Shown here in pieces: positions 9,356 to 18,490 of a stretch of DNA of 64,000 bases (positions within the stretch are counted from its first letter, which is position 1; each line of letters starts with the position of its first letter). Made by a program: the position numbers and the translations under genes. The stretch spans positions 62,001 through 126,000 of the forward strand of contig DATKAZ010000069.1 of assembly GCA_035514535.1 (NCBI GenBank), in the 5' to 3' direction. The notes beneath the pieces were generated by a model. The model did no database searches. It was not told the DNA's origin and saw nothing but the letters and a program-made list of their open reading frames with translations. The stretch is from XN24 sp035514535. Lineage in GTDB: Bacteria; Pseudomonadota; Gammaproteobacteria; Steroidobacterales; XN24.

Positions 9356-9850
9356 CTATCGGTCAGCCGCGACCGTGACGATGTCCGCCTTGGTCGTGCC
9401 GACGATGGCGAACAGTTCCTGTTGCTCCTTTTCCGGGACGCCGTGCTTCGCCAGCACCTCGCTGAAGATCGTGGCCATCCGATCCCACTCCTGCTCCGTG
9501 ATATTCAGGTGAGCGTGCGAGGGCTTCATGGCGCGGCCGTGATAGTTGCAGGGGCCGCCGGTCGCCTGGCACACCATGGCGGTGACGTGGTACTTCAGGT
9601 ACGCGCGCGGCACCCGCTGCCGCGCGGCGTCGATGGCGGGATTCTGGTTGAGCATGGGATCCGGCACCATGGCATCGATGAAGTCGCTGACCACCACCGA
9701 GATCGGCGCGAGGCCGCCCAACCGTGAATACAGGGACGGCTCGTCCCCCTCCGCCGCGTCGTGCGCGAGAGCCGCGAGGGGGGCCCATGCCATCATGCCG
9801 ACGAGTGCAAGGGCCGCCCAGGGCCTGCTGCTGTTGCGTGTAATCATCAT
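9356..9850 (-). CDS. Group 1 truncated haemoglobin, exported
   Basis: This 164-residue protein begins with a cleavable signal peptide (hydrophobic ALALVGMMAWAPLAALA, cleavage before HDAAEGD), unusual for truncated globins, which are mostly cytoplasmic. The globin part starts LYSRLGGLAPISVVVSDFIDAM and contains the proximal-histidine region MKPSHAHLNITEQEWDRM. These match group I truncated haemoglobins, which bind haem, oxygen and NO. A good ribosome-binding site (AGGAGA) precedes the paired ATGATG start. It is transcribed away from the ECF sigma factor operon across a 150-bp gap, and tail-to-tail with the iron permease. Its role may be NO/O2 chemistry in the periplasm; this is inference. Confidence 0.88.
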   Translation of the reverse strand: MMITRNSSRPWAALALVGMMAWAPLAALAHDAAEGDEPSLYSRLGGLAPISVVVSDFIDAMVPDPMLNQNPAIDAARQRVPRAYLKYHVTAMVCQATGGPCNYHGRAMKPSHAHLNITEQEWDRMATIFSEVLAKHGVPEKEQQELFAIVGTTKADIVTVAADR

Positions 9851-10000
9851 TCTCTCCTGTTGTAGCGGGAAGTCGGTCGCAAGGACGCACACAGTTCCGT
9901 TATTGTTCCCGCCGACGACAAATAGTCGTCGCCGGAACTTATTCGCCGCCGTAAACGTCCTTGCAGCGAACCCGGACCGTTCCAGTGCGAAGGCGGGCCC

Positions 10001-10657
10001 ATGCCCACGACAGACATCCACAAGCAGTCGCCGCCCGGCTGCGCGGCGCACCGGCAGTTGTTCGAGGACACTGTCACGCGCCTGATGGACCGGCTCTACG
10101 GGGCGGCCCTGCGGCTGGCGCGCGATCCGGACGATGCCGAGGACATCGTCGCAGAGGCTCTCGGCCAGGCCTGGGGCAAACTGGACCAGCTGCGCGATCC
10201 CGGACAGCTCGAGGCGTGGCTGTTCCGCATCCTGAACAACTGTTTCATTGACGCCTGTCGCCGGCGGCGCTCGCGCCAGGACCGGGAGACGGAACTGGAG
10301 GAAGCCGAGTTCGAAGATGAGGCGTTTTCGCTGTTCGAACAGCTGCACCAGCCTTTCCTGCTGTGGTGGGGCACCCCGGAGTCGGAGTTCATCGGCAAGT
10401 TGCTGCGGGAAGACATCCAGCGGGCGCTGGACGGCCTGCCGGACGCATTCCGGGTCGTTATCGTGCTGGTGGAAATCGAGGGCTACACGTACGAGGAATG
10501 CGCACGACTGCTGGACGTGCCGCTCGGCACGGTGCGCTCGCGCCTGAGCCGGGCCCGCAGCCTGCTGCAGAAGGCACTCTGGCAACAGGGCCGCGAGGCC
10601 GGCCTGGTGCCGGCGGGCCGGCACAGGCCCGTGGCGAAGCACGGAGGCGCATCATGA
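10001..10657 (+). CDS. ECF-type RNA polymerase sigma-70 factor
   Basis: This 218-residue sigma factor has region 2 with RLYGAALRLARDPDDAEDIVAEAL and the DNA-melting segment LEAWLFRILNNCFIDACRRRRS. Region 4 has ALDGLPDAFRVVIVLVEIEGYTYEECARLLDVPLGTVRSRLSRAR, a standard helix-turn-helix for -35 recognition. An acidic insertion (ETELEEAEFEDEAF) separates the two. Its TGA overlaps the ATG of a zinc-finger anti-sigma gene, and a methyltransferase-membrane fusion follows, so this is a self-contained stress-response operon. The inducing signal is unknown. Confidence 0.92.
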   Translation: MPTTDIHKQSPPGCAAHRQLFEDTVTRLMDRLYGAALRLARDPDDAEDIVAEALGQAWGKLDQLRDPGQLEAWLFRILNNCFIDACRRRRSRQDRETELEEAEFEDEAFSLFEQLHQPFLLWWGTPESEFIGKLLREDIQRALDGLPDAFRVVIVLVEIEGYTYEECARLLDVPLGTVRSRLSRARSLLQKALWQQGREAGLVPAGRHRPVAKHGGAS

Positions 10658-10890
10658 GCCGTGAACACATCAACTGCGAAGAGCTCATCGAGCAGCTTTT
10701 CGTTTACCTCGACCGCGAACTGGAGGGCGGGACCTGCACCGCGATCGATCACCACCTGGCGCGGTGCCGCGAGTGCTTCAGCCGGGTCGAGTTCGAGCGG
10801 CAACTGCGGGACCGGATCGGTGACGCAGGGATCGAAAAGGCGCCCGAGCGCCTGCGCATGCGGGTGAAGGCCCTGCTGGACGAGTATTGA
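10654..10890 (+). CDS. Zinc-finger (zf-HC2) anti-sigma factor
   Basis: This 78-residue protein has the zf-HC2/ZAS signature: INCEELIEQLFVYLDRELEG near the N-terminus, then the metal site HHLARCRECF (His-x3-Cys-x2-Cys). The family binds its cognate ECF sigma factor and releases it on redox or metal stress. It has no membrane helix, so it is a cytoplasmic RsrA-like regulator. Its ATG overlaps the sigma factor stop (ATGA), which would keep the partners in balanced expression. Confidence 0.9.
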   Translation: MSREHINCEELIEQLFVYLDRELEGGTCTAIDHHLARCRECFSRVEFERQLRDRIGDAGIEKAPERLRMRVKALLDEY

Positions 10891-10930
10891 TCCGCCGTCC
10901 GAAAACCCGGACACGAAGGAGGACGATCGG

Positions 10931-12163
10931 GTGGTTGCCATCCTCGGTTACTCGCGGGAACAAATAGTCTACGCGGTGCAGGACATGTACACCGCCGTCG
11001 CCGACGCACCCGCCTCGCCGTTCCACTTTCCCGTAGGCGGCCCGGCCTGTCGCGCGCTGGGTTATCCCCCTGAGCAGCTCGAGGAATTGCCGCCCCGCTT
11101 GCTCGAGTCCTTCGCAGGGGTCGGCTATCCGTTCAGTGCGGGCGCGGTCCGGCGCGGCGACACGACTCTCGATATCGGGGCGGGCGCCGGCAATGACAGC
11201 CTCATCGCCGCCCGCCTCGTCGGCCGCGACGGACATGTCGTCGCCGTCGATCTCACGCCCGCGATGACACGCAAGCTCAGAGAGTGCGTGGCAGAGCTCG
11301 GCGCCGACAACGTCGACGTCCTGCAAGGCTCGGCCGAGGCCCTGCCGCTGGCCGACGAGAGCGTCGACAGCATCACCAGCAACGGCGCCCTGAACCTCGT
11401 GCCGGACAAGCGGCGCGCCGTCGCGGAAATGTTTCGCGTGCTGCGCCCCGGCGGCCGGCTGCAGATCGCCGACGTGGTGATCCGTCGCCCGGTGACCGTT
11501 GATTGCCGGCAGGATCCCCGGCTGTGGGTGGAGTGCGTCGTGGGCGCGACGGTGGAGGAAAACCTGCTCGCCATGTTTCGCGACGCCGGTTTCGAGAACA
11601 TCGAGATCGTCGGTCGGCACGATTACTTCAGCCACAGCCCGAGCGCCCAGACGCGCGACGTCGCGGCCGGCTTCGGCGCAAGCTCCCTCGAACTCTCGAT
11701 GCGCCGGGGCCCGCACGCCCCGGGCCGTCTCCGGCAAGGGCTGCGCCGTTGCGACCCGCGGCGCTTGCTGGCGGCGACCCGGCGGCAGGGCCTGGCCGGC
11801 GTCGCGGGCCTGCTGCTGGCGCTGCTGGCCTGCTACGGCACGCTCGCCGCCGTCGGCCTGCTGGCCGTGCTCGGCGTGGGGCTGGCCCTGAACGAGACCG
11901 CGTGGGCCGGGGTCATCGCGGCCTTCAGCCTGCTGACGGCCGCGGCCGTGGCTGCCGGCTATCAGCGTCACCGCACGCTCGGGCCCGCCCTGCTCGCAAC
12001 AGCGGGCACCGCGGTAGTCCTGTACGCCCTGTTCGTGCACTACCGCGTGGCGACGGAATTGTCAGGCTTCATCCTGCTTGCGGCCGGCGTCGCATGGGAC
12101 CTCCGCCGACGCCGGCGCGAGGAATCGCGGGCGCTGGGGCTGCAGACCGATTCACGTACCTGA
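10931..12163 (+). CDS. SAM-dependent methyltransferase fused to C-terminal membrane domain
   Basis: This 410-residue protein starts with GTG behind a near-consensus ribosome-binding site (AAGGAGGA, 10916-10923). Residues ~60-250 form a class I methyltransferase with DIGAGAGNDS (SAM binding, residue 81), VVAVDLTP and EMFRVLRPGGRLQIADV, similar to ArsM/UbiE-type enzymes. Preceding it is FHFPVGGPACRALGYP. Residues ~280-400 are four hydrophobic segments ending in WDLRRRRREE, reminiscent of MerC-like membrane domains but without the paired metal cysteines. It is the third gene of the ECF sigma operon and its TGA overlaps the greB ATG. The substrate is unknown; arsenic or thiol methylation would be a guess. 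Confidence 0.78.
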   Translation: MVAILGYSREQIVYAVQDMYTAVADAPASPFHFPVGGPACRALGYPPEQLEELPPRLLESFAGVGYPFSAGAVRRGDTTLDIGAGAGNDSLIAARLVGRDGHVVAVDLTPAMTRKLRECVAELGADNVDVLQGSAEALPLADESVDSITSNGALNLVPDKRRAVAEMFRVLRPGGRLQIADVVIRRPVTVDCRQDPRLWVECVVGATVEENLLAMFRDAGFENIEIVGRHDYFSHSPSAQTRDVAAGFGASSLELSMRRGPHAPGRLRQGLRRCDPRRLLAATRRQGLAGVAGLLLALLACYGTLAAVGLLAVLGVGLALNETAWAGVIAAFSLLTAAAVAAGYQRHRTLGPALLATAGTAVVLYALFVHYRVATELSGFILLAAGVAWDLRRRRREESRALGLQTDSRT

Positions 12164-12678
12164 TGAGCCGCTACCGCCCGCCGCAACCGCGATCGTCGCC
12201 TTACATCACGCCGGAAGGCGCGGCGCGGCTGCGGGAGGAACTCGATCGCCTGTGGCGCATCGAGCGTCCCGAGGTCGTGCGCGCGCTCGCCGATGCGGCG
12301 GCCGAGGGCGACCGCTCGGAAAATGCCGAGTACATCTACCGCAAGAAGCAGCTCGGCGGCATTGACCGACGCATCCGCCACCTGCGCAGGCGCCTCGGCG
12401 TTGTCAAGGTCGTCGAGCGCAGCCCCGCCGGCACCGGCCAGGTTTTCTTCGGCGCCTGGATCACCGTCGAGGACGAGTCCGGCGCCGAATCGCGCTTTCG
12501 CATCGTCGGGCCCGATGAATTCGATCATGCCCCCGGCTACATCAGCATGGACGCACCGCTCGCCCGCGCGCTGCTCAAGCGTGAGGCAGGCGACGAGGTG
12601 ACGCTGGAGCTGGCAGGAGGGCGGAAAACGTACCTGCTGCTCGAGGTCAGTTACGGGGGGAAAGGGGACACTGCTTAA
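12163..12678 (+). CDS. greB: Transcription elongation factor GreB
   Basis: GreB stimulates transcript cleavage by backtracked RNA polymerase. The 171-residue product has the coiled-coil N-terminal domain (YITPEGAARLREELDRLWRIERP, then AAAEGDRSENAEYIYRKKQLGGIDRRIRHL) with the acidic DRSENAEY tip. The C-terminal FKBP-like domain has VEDESGAESRFRIVGPDEF and ISMDAPLARALLKREAGDEV. The R/K-rich start and YIYRKKQL favour GreB over GreA. It begins at a TGATG overlap. The last residues (GKGDTA) and the TAA are encoded by the GGGGACACTGCTTAA palindrome of an intergenic repeat, so the native 3' end has been replaced by repeat DNA. Confidence 0.93.
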   Translation: MSRYRPPQPRSSPYITPEGAARLREELDRLWRIERPEVVRALADAAAEGDRSENAEYIYRKKQLGGIDRRIRHLRRRLGVVKVVERSPAGTGQVFFGAWITVEDESGAESRFRIVGPDEFDHAPGYISMDAPLARALLKREAGDEVTLELAGGRKTYLLLEVSYGGKGDTA

Positions 12679-12920
12679 AAGCAGTGTCCCCGGTCGCCCC
12701 GGTCGACGCGGCAGCGGGATCGGGACGTCACGTGCCCGCTGCGCGAAGTTGTCAAGTTTCCTGAGTGCAGCGGGCACGTGGTGGTCCGGTCCCGCGGTCA
12801 ACTGTGCGAATAAGGGGACACTGCTTGAAAGCAGCGTCCCCGGTCCCGCGGTCACTTGTGCGAATAGGGGGACACTGCTTGAAAGCAGTGTCCCCGTGAG
12901 CAGTGTCCCCGTGAGCAGTG
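12664..12920. repeat. Composite palindromic repeat element, copy A
   Basis: This element fills the gap between greB and the acyl-CoA dehydrogenase gene. It holds three 28-bp palindromes of the form GGGGACACTGCTT-NN-AAGCAGYGTCCCC at 12664-12691, 12814-12841 and 12868-12895. A large hairpin lies at 12714-12795. A 54-bp tandem duplication (12788-12841 and 12842-12895) begins GGTCCCGCGGTCA. Decayed copies of a GTGAGCAGTGTCCCC unit follow to ~12920. Related sequence occurs at 33.7 and 52.1 kb. No coding capacity is evident. Confidence 0.85.
12714..12795. repeat. Hairpin H3 of the repeat family
   Basis: The outer arms (GCGGGATCGGGACGT with GTGGTCCGGTCCCGC) are those of hairpins H1 and H2 elsewhere in the window. 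The inner stem is a 14-bp perfect pairing, CACGTGCCCGCTGC (12729-12742) with 12767-12780, different from the other hairpins. The 24-nt loop (GCGAAGTTGTCAAGTTTCCT, then GAGT) resembles the H2 loop. Confidence 0.8.
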
Positions 12921-12977
12921 CCCCCCGCGAGCGGTTAGAATGGAGCGCTTGTTTGGCGCCCTGCCGGGAGACTCCCC

Positions 12978-14135
<1,158 letters not shown>

Positions 14136-14181
14136 GGCCTGTCTAGACGTGGCGGATCGCCGCGACGGGCGCCCCAGGCCG

Positions 14182-16140
14182 TCAGTCGTCGTCGACGATC
14201 GTGACCTCGACGCGGGCCGGCGTGCCGAGCGGCGGACCCATGGGGACTTCATCGAGCTCGACCAGGAAAGTGCGGTCGTCTCCCGGCACGCTGTTGTCGA
14301 CGATCGGAATGAAGATGATCAGCCACTCGGCACCGGCCGGGGCCTCGGCGAACTGCCAGGCCGGACTGCCGATGTAGGCGATGCCGTCCCGCGCCGACTG
14401 GTCCACCGTGCGCCACCTCACGCGCAACGGGCCCACGTAGCCGGCCGGGCGGCGCAAGGCCAGGCGCAGCGCCCCGCCGTTCTCCATGACGCGAAAACTG
14501 CTGAAGGCAAAGGCGAGGGCCGGCGGGCGCGGCGGCAGGGCAGGTCCTGCGGCCGGCTCTGGCGTCGGCTCCGTGGCCGGCTCGGGCGCGGGCTCGTCGC
14601 GCGGCTCGGGGGCGCCCACCGCCTGCGCCCCGTCCTCGGGCTCGGGCTCGGGCTCGCCGCGGGCGGTGGGCGCCTCGACCACGCGTGCCGCGGGACCGGT
14701 CTCCTCGGCCACCACGACCGGCCGGGATTCGGCGCCGCCGGTTTCGCTCGGGCTGGCCGGCATGTCATTCACCAGCTCCGCCGGCAGCAGCTCGACCGCT
14801 GACGATTCCACTGGCGGCGATTCCACCGGCGGCGATTCCGCGGGCTGCCCTGCAACGGCGCGCGGCTCCGCCGGCTGATCGCGCGACTCGCCCGGCCCGA
14901 ATACCGACAGCGCGACCCCGACCGCTGTCCCGCCCAGCAGTGCGGCGGCGACCAGCGGCAGCAGGCGGCGGGGCGACCGCGATGGCGCGAAGAATGCGGC
15001 GCCGAAGGCCGCCGCATTCGTGGGGCGATCCGCGGCCCTGAATGCGAGCGCCTGTTGCAGGATCCGCCAGCTCGCCGCCGACAGTCCGGCGGGGCGCACC
15101 AGCGTGAGCTTGCGGTGAATGGCTTCGTCGGCCGGCAGCTTGCCCCACGGATGGCGTCCCGTCAGCATCTCGTAGACGACGCAACCTAGGCTGTAGACGT
15201 CGTCGCGGAAATCGGGCGGCGCGCCCGCGAGCGTCTCCGGGCTGGCGTACAAGGGTGTCCATGACTTCGGCGCCGGGCTGCCGGGAACGCCCGCGCGGTC
15301 GATCCAGGCGGCCAGGCCGAAGTCGATCAGCCGCACGTCGCCGGCTGCAGTGATGAAGATATTGGCCGGCTTGACGTCGCGGTGGGCAAGCCCGCGGCGG
15401 TGCAGGTAGGCGAGCGCGTCGCTGAGCTGCCGCGCGATGCGCATGGCCTCGGCCACGGGCAACGGCGCGGGACCACCGCGCGCGAGCCGGTTGCGCAACC
15501 GCTCCCCGTCGAGCAGTTCCGTCACCAGGAAGGCATACTTGCCATGCTGGTCGTAGTCGAGCATCCGCACCACGCAGGGGTGAGAAAGGTCGGCGAGCAA
15601 CGCGGCCTCCCGCTCGAGGGCGGCGCGCGACTCGCGGCCTACGTACTCCGGGGCGAGCAGCTTCACGGCCACCCAGGCCGCATCGACCCCGCCGCCCATG
15701 CGGCGCAGGTCCTCGGCCCGATAGACCAGGCTCATGCCGCCGCGCCCCAGCAAAGCCTCCAGGCGATAGCGGCCGGCAAGGGTCGTGCCGACGCCGGGGG
15801 GAGGTTCGTCCCGCGGCGCAGGCTCGTCGGCGGGGCCGGCGACCGTCTCCGCGCGCCCTGGCTCGCCGTGGCCGGAGGGTTCGTCGTCTATCTCCTCCGC
15901 GCCGAACGGCGGCGTGATATCCCCGCTCGAGCTGCGGTCGATCTCTTCCGACATGAGGGCATGCAGGGAGGCGGATAGTCGCCCGGCCCGCTTGAGCGAG
16001 TCCAGCCGCAGCAGCGTGCCCTCCATCAGCTCGGGGTGCCGCGCCAGCTGGTCCTCGACCACGGCGCGGAAGCGTGCGAAATCCGCCCGCCCGTCGATAA
16101 AGGCCTCGATGACCTCGTCCAATGTCATTTCCCGTTTCAT
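14182..16140 (-). CDS. Membrane Ser/Thr protein kinase with extracytoplasmic Calx-beta domain
   Basis: This 652-residue protein starts with a ~115-residue acidic N-terminal region. A Hanks-type kinase domain follows, with glycine loop GRGGMSLVYRAED (132-144), catalytic lysine VAVKLL (K160), HRDVKPANI (D255), DFGLA (273-277) and an SPE motif. A membrane helix lies at ~391-414. A long Pro/Glu-rich linker (repeated 'PVESPP' and 'EPAPEPATEP' units) leads to a C-terminal Calx-beta module ending in VEVTIVDDD. With the helix orienting the C-terminus outward, the Calx-beta part would be a periplasmic calcium- or ligand-sensing domain, in place of the usual PASTA repeats. It stands alone between convergent and divergent genes. 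Confidence 0.88.
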   Translation of the reverse strand: MKREMTLDEVIEAFIDGRADFARFRAVVEDQLARHPELMEGTLLRLDSLKRAGRLSASLHALMSEEIDRSSSGDITPPFGAEEIDDEPSGHGEPGRAETVAGPADEPAPRDEPPPGVGTTLAGRYRLEALLGRGGMSLVYRAEDLRRMGGGVDAAWVAVKLLAPEYVGRESRAALEREAALLADLSHPCVVRMLDYDQHGKYAFLVTELLDGERLRNRLARGGPAPLPVAEAMRIARQLSDALAYLHRRGLAHRDVKPANIFITAAGDVRLIDFGLAAWIDRAGVPGSPAPKSWTPLYASPETLAGAPPDFRDDVYSLGCVVYEMLTGRHPWGKLPADEAIHRKLTLVRPAGLSAASWRILQQALAFRAADRPTNAAAFGAAFFAPSRSPRRLLPLVAAALLGGTAVGVALSVFGPGESRDQPAEPRAVAGQPAESPPVESPPVESSAVELLPAELVNDMPASPSETGGAESRPVVVAEETGPAARVVEAPTARGEPEPEPEDGAQAVGAPEPRDEPAPEPATEPTPEPAAGPALPPRPPALAFAFSSFRVMENGGALRLALRRPAGYVGPLRVRWRTVDQSARDGIAYIGSPAWQFAEAPAGAEWLIIFIPIVDNSVPGDDRTFLVELDEVPMGPPLGTPARVEVTIVDDD

Positions 16141-16267
16141 TCCTGAATTGATATCACGATCCCGGAGCCAACGCGAAATGCCGCGTCTCAGGTTGGCGGG
16201 GCTCGCGACGCCTCGTTAAACTGGGCCTGCCGGGAACACAGCGTTCCACCCCCCGAGTGAAGTACGA

Positions 16268-18490
16268 GTGGTCAGACTGTCCATATACCTCAGCCTGCTG
16301 CTTTTGTTTGCGGGCTGCACCACATACGCGGGGCAACGACCTGCCGACGACGGCCCGGGGTCGGCCGGTCCGCCCGCGGCCGCAATCAGCTATCCCGAGG
16401 CACGCCGCGTCGACCAGGTGGACGATTACTTCGGCGTGCGGGTCGCGGATCCCTACCGCTGGATGGAGGCGATGGATACGCCCGAACTCGACGCCTGGAT
16501 CGCCGCGCAGAACACGCTCTCCGGCACGTTCCTTAGTGAGCTGCCACAATTCGAGGCCATTCGGGCCCGCGTGGCAGCGTTGTGGCAGACGGAAAGGATG
16601 ACGGTGCCGCAGGTCCACGACGGCAAGTACTACTTCGAGTACAAGGCGCCCGATGCCTCCGTGCGCCGGCTTATGGTGAGCGACGGGCTCGAGGGCCCGT
16701 GGCGTCTCCTGCTCGACCCGCGCGAGATCGCGCCGGACGGCACGACGCTGCTGGTACGCTGGAATGTCGGCCCGGACGGCCGGCTCGTCGCCTGGGCCGC
16801 GAATGTCGGCGGCTCGGACTGGACGACCTGGAGAATCCGGCGGACGGACACCGGCGAGGATCTGCCCGACAGGCTGGACGGCACCAAGTTCACGAGCGCC
16901 GCGTGGCTGCCGGACGCCAGCGGCTTTTACTATGCCCGCTATCCAAAGGACGATGCCGGCGACTGGGACGACAAGCAGCAGGCGCAGATCTGGCTGCACC
17001 GCATCGGTACGCCACAGGCGGAGGACACGCACGTCTACTCGGTCACCGATCATCCCACGCGAACACCGTTCCCGACGATGTCCTCCGACGGACGCCACCT
17101 CGTCCTGACGATCGCACAGGACAACCGCACCAACGGGATCTACCTGTTGCCGGCAGGGGAGCCGGACGCCGCGCCGCTGCGCCTCGTGGACAGCTGGGAC
17201 GGCCGGGCGTCTTACCTCGGCACCGTCGGCGACACGGTGTACATCAGCACGAATATCGGCGCGGCCCGTGGACGGGTCGTGGCGATCGACCTGGCGCGCC
17301 CGGCGCCGGAGCAGTGGCGCGACGTCGTCCCCGAGTCCACGCTGCCGATGGAAGGCGTGACGATCGTGGGTGACACGCTGATCGTGCACTACCTCGAGGA
17401 CGCGAAAAGCCGCGTGGAGCTGATCGCTCTGGATGGCACGGCGAAAGGCCCCCTGCCGCTGCCGGGGATCGGCAAGGTGTCCGGGTTCGCCGGCAAGCCG
17501 GACGCAGTAGAGACCTTCTACATGTTCGAAAGCTTCGACAACCCCGGCACGGTGTTCCGCTTCCGGCCGGTTGAGACGCGGCGCGACGAGTTCCACCAGC
17601 TGGCGACCGCGCTGGACACGAGCTCGCTGGCGACGCGACAGGTGTTCTACGAGAGCAAGGACGGCACCCGCGTACCCATGTTCCTCGTGCACGGGGAAGG
17701 CGTGCGGCTCGACGGCGGCAACCCGACCATGCTGTACGGCTACGGCGGCTTCAACGTGTCCATGCTGCCGGAGTGGGACCTGCGCCTGCTGGGCTGGCTG
17801 GACCTCGGCGGCGTGCTCGCCATCGCCAACCTCCGCGGCGGCGGCGAATACGGCTCTGAATGGCATGCGGCCGGGACGCGCGAGCACAAGCAGAACGTGT
17901 TCGATGATTTCATCGCCGCCGCCGAATGGCTGATTGCGGAGCGCTGGACCTCGCCCGAGAAGCTGGCGATCTACGGCCGCAGCAATGGTGGCCTGCTGGT
18001 GGGCGCCGTAGAACTGCAACGCCCCGAGCTGTTCGCCGCCGCGGGGACCGCCGTCGGCGTGCTCGACATGCTGCGTTATCACACGCCGAGCGCGAACGCG
18101 CGCGCATGGTCCGGGGATTTCGGGCTGTCGGAAAACGAGGCCGACTTCCGCGCCCAGTTTGCCTACTCGCCGGTGCACAACACCCGCCCGGGGACCTGCT
18201 ACCCGGCCACCCTCATCCATTCCGCCAAGGGGGACGACCGTGTCGTGCCATGGCACAGCTACAAGTTCGCCGCGGCGCTGCAGCGTGCCCAGGGCTGCGA
18301 TCGCCCGGTGCTGTTGCGCGTGCAGATGCCGACGGGACATGCGTCCGGCGGCGCCAAGCCGCAGGAGTTGCTGGTCGAGGAGTTTGCCGAACTTTATGCG
18401 TTCTTCGCCTGGGCGCTGCGGATGGGAGCGCTCACAGGCCGAGGCGAGTCAGGAATGCCCGCAGTCCCTCCACGTAGCGCCGCTCGCTGA
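16268..18490 (+). CDS. Prolyl oligopeptidase family (S9A) lipoprotein
   Basis: This 740-residue serine peptidase starts at GTG and has a lipobox (LLLLFAGC) in its signal peptide, so it is a periplasmic lipoprotein. The N-terminal segment YPEARRVDQVDDYFGVRVADPYRWME is the S9A entry motif. A beta-propeller of about 400 residues follows. The C-terminal alpha/beta hydrolase contains IYGRSNGGLLVGA (Ser572), HSAKGDDRVVPWHSYKFAAAL (Asp) and MPTGHASGG (His). Prolyl oligopeptidases cleave short proline-containing peptides. The nucleophile context is GRSNGG rather than the commoner GGSNGG. Its 3' end overlaps the opposite-strand hydrolase by 59 bp. Confidence 0.93.
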   Translation: MVRLSIYLSLLLLFAGCTTYAGQRPADDGPGSAGPPAAAISYPEARRVDQVDDYFGVRVADPYRWMEAMDTPELDAWIAAQNTLSGTFLSELPQFEAIRARVAALWQTERMTVPQVHDGKYYFEYKAPDASVRRLMVSDGLEGPWRLLLDPREIAPDGTTLLVRWNVGPDGRLVAWAANVGGSDWTTWRIRRTDTGEDLPDRLDGTKFTSAAWLPDASGFYYARYPKDDAGDWDDKQQAQIWLHRIGTPQAEDTHVYSVTDHPTRTPFPTMSSDGRHLVLTIAQDNRTNGIYLLPAGEPDAAPLRLVDSWDGRASYLGTVGDTVYISTNIGAARGRVVAIDLARPAPEQWRDVVPESTLPMEGVTIVGDTLIVHYLEDAKSRVELIALDGTAKGPLPLPGIGKVSGFAGKPDAVETFYMFESFDNPGTVFRFRPVETRRDEFHQLATALDTSSLATRQVFYESKDGTRVPMFLVHGEGVRLDGGNPTMLYGYGGFNVSMLPEWDLRLLGWLDLGGVLAIANLRGGGEYGSEWHAAGTREHKQNVFDDFIAAAEWLIAERWTSPEKLAIYGRSNGGLLVGAVELQRPELFAAAGTAVGVLDMLRYHTPSANARAWSGDFGLSENEADFRAQFAYSPVHNTRPGTCYPATLIHSAKGDDRVVPWHSYKFAAALQRAQGCDRPVLLRVQMPTGHASGGAKPQELLVEEFAELYAFFAWALRMGALTGRGESGMPAVPPRSAAR

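Noticed and set aside
12664..12691. The GGGGACACTGCTT palindrome considered as the greB terminator
   Set aside because: It lacks a T-run, encodes the end of greB itself, occurs three times in a row and recurs elsewhere, so a repeat element explains it better. A side effect on termination is still possible.
16154..18340. A 728-codon minus-strand open frame opposite the prolyl oligopeptidase
   Set aside because: The plus-strand gene has a full catalytic triad and signal peptide. The antisense frame has no recognisable domain and is a GC-driven shadow.
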